A stretch of 25,376 nt of DNA from JAJTGZ01 sp964403525 (GTDB taxonomy: Bacteria; Planctomycetota; Phycisphaerae; Phycisphaerales; UBA1924). The notes under the pieces are model-generated. The model was not told where the DNA came from. It worked only from the letters and a program-made list of their open reading frames with translations, and did not search any database. The first letter of the stretch is position 1. Each line of letters starts with the position of its first letter. Made by a program: the position numbers and the translations under genes. Below, one piece after another: positions 23,355 to 25,376 of the stretch. Location of the stretch: contig CAYOGE010000046.1 in assembly GCA_964403525.1 (NCBI GenBank), positions 1 to 25,376 on the forward strand, in the 5' to 3' direction.

Positions 23355-24161
23355 ATGGCGAAGATGTTCTACACGCTCGACGAGGCCGCCAAGAAGCTCG
23401 GAAAGTCGGCCGACCAGGTCAAGAAGATGGTCGAGTCGGGCCAGCTGCAGGAGTTCCGCGATGGCGACAAGCTGGTCGTCAAGCGTGAGCAGATCGAGGC
23501 CATGACCGCCGACGACACCGATGCACCGATCAGCCTTGCCGACAGCGGCGAGATGTCACTGACCGACTCGGCGAGCGGGAGCGGGACCGGCGCCGGTGCG
23601 GGCGAGAGCACGAAAGAGCGCAGCGGCATCTCGATCTTCGAGGCCGACGAAATGGACAACACCGCCGACGCCAGCGCGCAGACGCAGGTCACGCAGTCGG
23701 TCGGCGGCATCCGCGTTCCGGACGCGGGCGGCTCGGGCTCGGGCCTGTTGGACCTGACGCGCGACTCGTCTGACGACACGGGCGTTGGCGCGGGGCTGAT
23801 GCAGGACATCTACAACTCGTCCGACAGCGCCGACGAGGCCGTGCCGGCCACGGGCGGACGGTCGGGCGGCGCGCTGTTTGAGTCAACGGGCGTCAACAGC
23901 GACATGAGCGCGGGCGCACCGATGATGGTCTACGCCGAGCAGATCGACGGCGTCGGCAGCGGTCTGGCGGGCGGCCTGGCGTTCGGCATGATCGCCGCGC
24001 TGCTGCTGGCGCTGTTCGCCGTCATCGCCGGGCTTGCCGGCGCGGGCGCTGCCATCACGGGCATGGGAACGGGCATGTTCTGGGGCCTGATCGGCGCGGC
24101 GGCGGGCATCACGATCATCGGTGCCGGGCTGGGCGCGTTTGTCGGCAGCCGCAACAAGTAA
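23355..24161 (+). CDS. Membrane-anchored helix-turn-helix protein
   Basis: 268 residues. The N-terminus (1-50: FYTLDEAAKKLGKSADQVKKM..GQLQEFRDGDKLVVKREQI) is a MerR/excisionase-type HTH. Residues 55-190 are acidic and Ser/Gly/Asp-rich, without a fold, and hold short repeated SxDxAD-like pieces. The C-terminus has two hydrophobic Gly/Ala-rich helices (about 200-225 and 235-262) and ends GSRNK. DNA-binding domain first, membrane last, suggests a tethered regulator or a DNA-to-membrane link. GGAG (23343-23346) lies 8 nt before the ATG. An earlier in-frame ATG at 23295 overlaps the -10 box and is rejected. A strong terminator follows. Confidence 0.75.
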   Translation: MAKMFYTLDEAAKKLGKSADQVKKMVESGQLQEFRDGDKLVVKREQIEAMTADDTDAPISLADSGEMSLTDSASGSGTGAGAGESTKERSGISIFEADEMDNTADASAQTQVTQSVGGIRVPDAGGSGSGLLDLTRDSSDDTGVGAGLMQDIYNSSDSADEAVPATGGRSGGALFESTGVNSDMSAGAPMMVYAEQIDGVGSGLAGGLAFGMIAALLLALFAVIAGLAGAGAAITGMGTGMFWGLIGAAAGITIIGAGLGAFVGSRNK

Positions 24162-24189
24162 TCGCCGCGGCAAAACTGGTTCAGCAACG

Positions 24190-24215
24190 ACGGCCCGCCG
24201 AGTGCGGGCCGTTTT
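24190..24215 (+). terminator. Rho-independent terminator
   Basis: ACGGCCCGC (24190-24198) pairs perfectly with GCGGGCCGT (24204-24212) around a CGAGT loop, followed by TTTTC. It ends the HTH-membrane gene 28 nt after its stop. Confidence 0.85.
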
Positions 24216-24261
24216 CATTGCCAAGCCAGAATGGTCAGCGACAGGCGAGGGGCAATTGCGA

Positions 24262-24654
24262 TCAGGCGGGGTCAACCTGCGGGCGCTCAATGCACCCGCC
24301 GCGGATGCCTAGGGAATCGAGCAGCGTCGTACGGGCGTAAAGCAACTCCGGCGGCCGGCCGGGTGCGGCGCGCACCGTAAGCGAGACGATGCCGGCGACG
24401 GTGATGTGCCTGAGCCCGTCGGCCTGTTCGACGCCCACCGGCCCCCCGTGGGCGAGGAGCGTTTCCTCTCCGCTAGCAAGCGTGAGTGTGGCGTGTGCCG
24501 AGCGGTCGTCGATGGCAACGGTAAGTGTGGCGGGGCCGCCTTCCTGCTCGGCGCGGGCAAGGAGCCACCGCACGCGGGTCGCGGCGGCGCGGTCCATCGA
24601 GCCGACGGGCTGCTGCGCCACGGCGGGAGGCGTTCTTGAAGTAAACGTGGTCAT
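24262..24654 (-). CDS. Small hypothetical protein coupled to the GbsR-type regulator
   Basis: 130 residues. The ATG (24654-24652) overlaps the TGA of the regulator gene (ATGA), so the two are translated together. The sequence is soluble and mixed: a Gln/Ala-rich start, a helix (RAAATRVRWLLARAEQEGG), then strands (ATLTVAIDDRSAHATLTLASGEETLLAHGG, LRHITVAGIVSLTVRAAPG). I do not recognise the family. Tight coupling suggests a partner or modulator of the regulator. No signal peptide or membrane helix is visible. Confidence 0.7.
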   Translation of the reverse strand: MTTFTSRTPPAVAQQPVGSMDRAAATRVRWLLARAEQEGGPATLTVAIDDRSAHATLTLASGEETLLAHGGPVGVEQADGLRHITVAGIVSLTVRAAPGRPPELLYARTTLLDSLGIRGGCIERPQVDPA

Positions 24655-25226
24655 GGTCGCGCTCCCTTGGCAGGGGGCGTTGTGTCGCGGCTGAGCGCAT
24701 CGGCGGCGTCGCGCAGTTCCTGAGCGGGGAGCTCGAGGAAGTGCTCGGCGACCTTGTCGATGGTGCGCAGCACGCCGATCATGGCGTCGAGCCGTCGGTT
24801 GTGGTCGGCGACGTCCGACCCGCCGGTGGCGGTGAGCGTCGGCTCGGTGCTGTCGCGGATCTCTGACAAGACGGCGAGGACGGGGTGGATCTCGCGGCGG
24901 ATGCGCTCCTGCACGACGGCGCGGAGGATGGACCACGAGTCGGGCTCGGCGACGTAGTACTCCTTGCGGTCGCCGCGCTTGTGCTCGCGCGAGACGATGC
25001 CCCAGTCAACCAGCGCCCGCAGGCTCATCGAGGCGTTGCCGCGGCTGATGGCGAGGCGTTCCATCACGTCATCGGTGCAGAGGGGCTGGCCGACGATGAA
25101 CAGGAGCGCGTGCACCTCGGCCATCGTGCGGCTGATGCCCCAGGTGGAGCCCATCTGTCCCCAGGCGGCGATGAAGCGGTCCTGGGCGGGGGTGAGCGAG
25201 ACGGGTTTGCCTGAGCCGCGGGGCAT
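24651..25226 (-). CDS. GbsR/MarR-family transcription regulator
   Basis: 191 residues, typical for the GbsR/OpcR group. The winged HTH is in the N-terminal half (AEVHALLFIVGQPLCTDDVMERLAISRGNASMSLRALVDWGIV, wing SREHKRGDRKEYYVAE), followed by an alpha-helical dimer region with IREIHPVL. In Bacillus such proteins control glycine-betaine and choline uptake and synthesis, but no such gene is here, so the target is unknown. The ATG at 25226 has TACCCT 7 nt upstream. The gene is cotranscribed with the 130-residue gene, whose start overlaps its stop. Confidence 0.9.
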   Translation of the reverse strand: MPRGSGKPVSLTPAQDRFIAAWGQMGSTWGISRTMAEVHALLFIVGQPLCTDDVMERLAISRGNASMSLRALVDWGIVSREHKRGDRKEYYVAEPDSWSILRAVVQERIRREIHPVLAVLSEIRDSTEPTLTATGGSDVADHNRRLDAMIGVLRTIDKVAEHFLELPAQELRDAADALSRDTTPPAKGARP

Positions 25227-25233
25227 CTATGCA

Positions 25234-25274
25234 AGGGTAACGGAGGGTGACGCTGAAAGCAACCGAACTTTCAG
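25234..25274 (-). promoter_or_regulatory. Promoter and operator-like palindrome of the GbsR-type gene
   Basis: On the minus strand TTGCTT (25262-25257), a 17-nt spacer and TACCCT (25239-25234) are followed by 7 nt and the ATG, consistent with a leaderless mRNA. A perfect inverted repeat CTGAAAG (25253-25259) and CTTTCAG (25268-25274), with 8 nt between, covers the -35 element, as expected of an operator for self-control. Confidence 0.6.
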
Positions 25275-25376
25275 TAAGAATTGAAACTTCGTAGTTATGG
25301 GTCGGTTTTGGGGCACCCGCACTAGGTTCTGTTTGACGGATCGCTTGTTCGGCGCGTGTCAGGTTGCGCGATCGGC

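Overview
The window is GC-rich DNA that looks like a chromosome segment from a planctomycete, most likely of the class Phycisphaerae. The support is its protein types: a secreted protein ending in two GC-type dockerin-like repeats with a terminal Gly-Cys, two proteins with PEP-CTERM-like tails, HAF-type extracellular repeats, a small fibronectin-III-like protein, and two membrane proteins ending in the same CxxCGY...CPECG zinc ribbon. This placement is inference from family resemblance. I see no rRNA, tRNA, CRISPR array, phage genes or transposase.

Layout. 1-188: the 3' end of a gene and its terminator. 319-1990: a divergent pair, a WaaE-type glycosyltransferase (-) and a WaaP-like kinase (+), with overlapping promoters. 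2006-3101: a DUF2089-type HTH gene and a three-helix membrane gene, bracketed by two copies of a compound palindromic repeat. 3185-4633: nuoF without other nuo genes. 4703-5869: a secreted HAF-repeat protein. 5870-7173: a fibronectin-like gene on the minus strand, flanked by hairpins and a 63-bp tandem repeat. 7174-9375: a zinc-ribbon membrane protein, a PEP-CTERM protein (-) and a small membrane protein. 9634-14188: a NodIJ-like ABC exporter, a PlsC-type acyltransferase and a Uup-type ABC-F ATPase, all on the plus strand. 14300-18166: a dockerin-like secreted protein, a Cys-rich secreted protein cut by an in-frame TAG, and a second zinc-ribbon membrane protein. 18331-21426: a secreted alpha-toroid protein, a large nested inverted repeat, a VOC protein and RarD. 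21407-25226: an anchored hypothetical protein and a LacI regulator (-), a membrane-anchored HTH protein (+), and a GbsR-type regulator coupled to a small gene (-).

How the genes work together. Few form operons. Only the DUF2089/membrane pair, the ABC exporter pair and the GbsR/small-gene pair are tightly linked. Most other genes carry their own promoter. Several genes touch the envelope (glycosyltransferase, WaaP-like kinase, NodIJ-like exporter, acyltransferase), but they do not make one cluster.

The most striking overall signal is translational. At about 14 gene starts a -10-like hexamer sits only 5-8 nt before the start codon (ATG, GTG or TTG) with no Shine-Dalgarno sequence, so these mRNAs are probably leaderless. 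Operon-internal genes and several genes with longer leaders instead have clear AGGAG-type sites. The other main signals are the two families of compound palindromes and the interrupted Cys-rich gene. I did not find a defence island or an obviously new multi-gene system.
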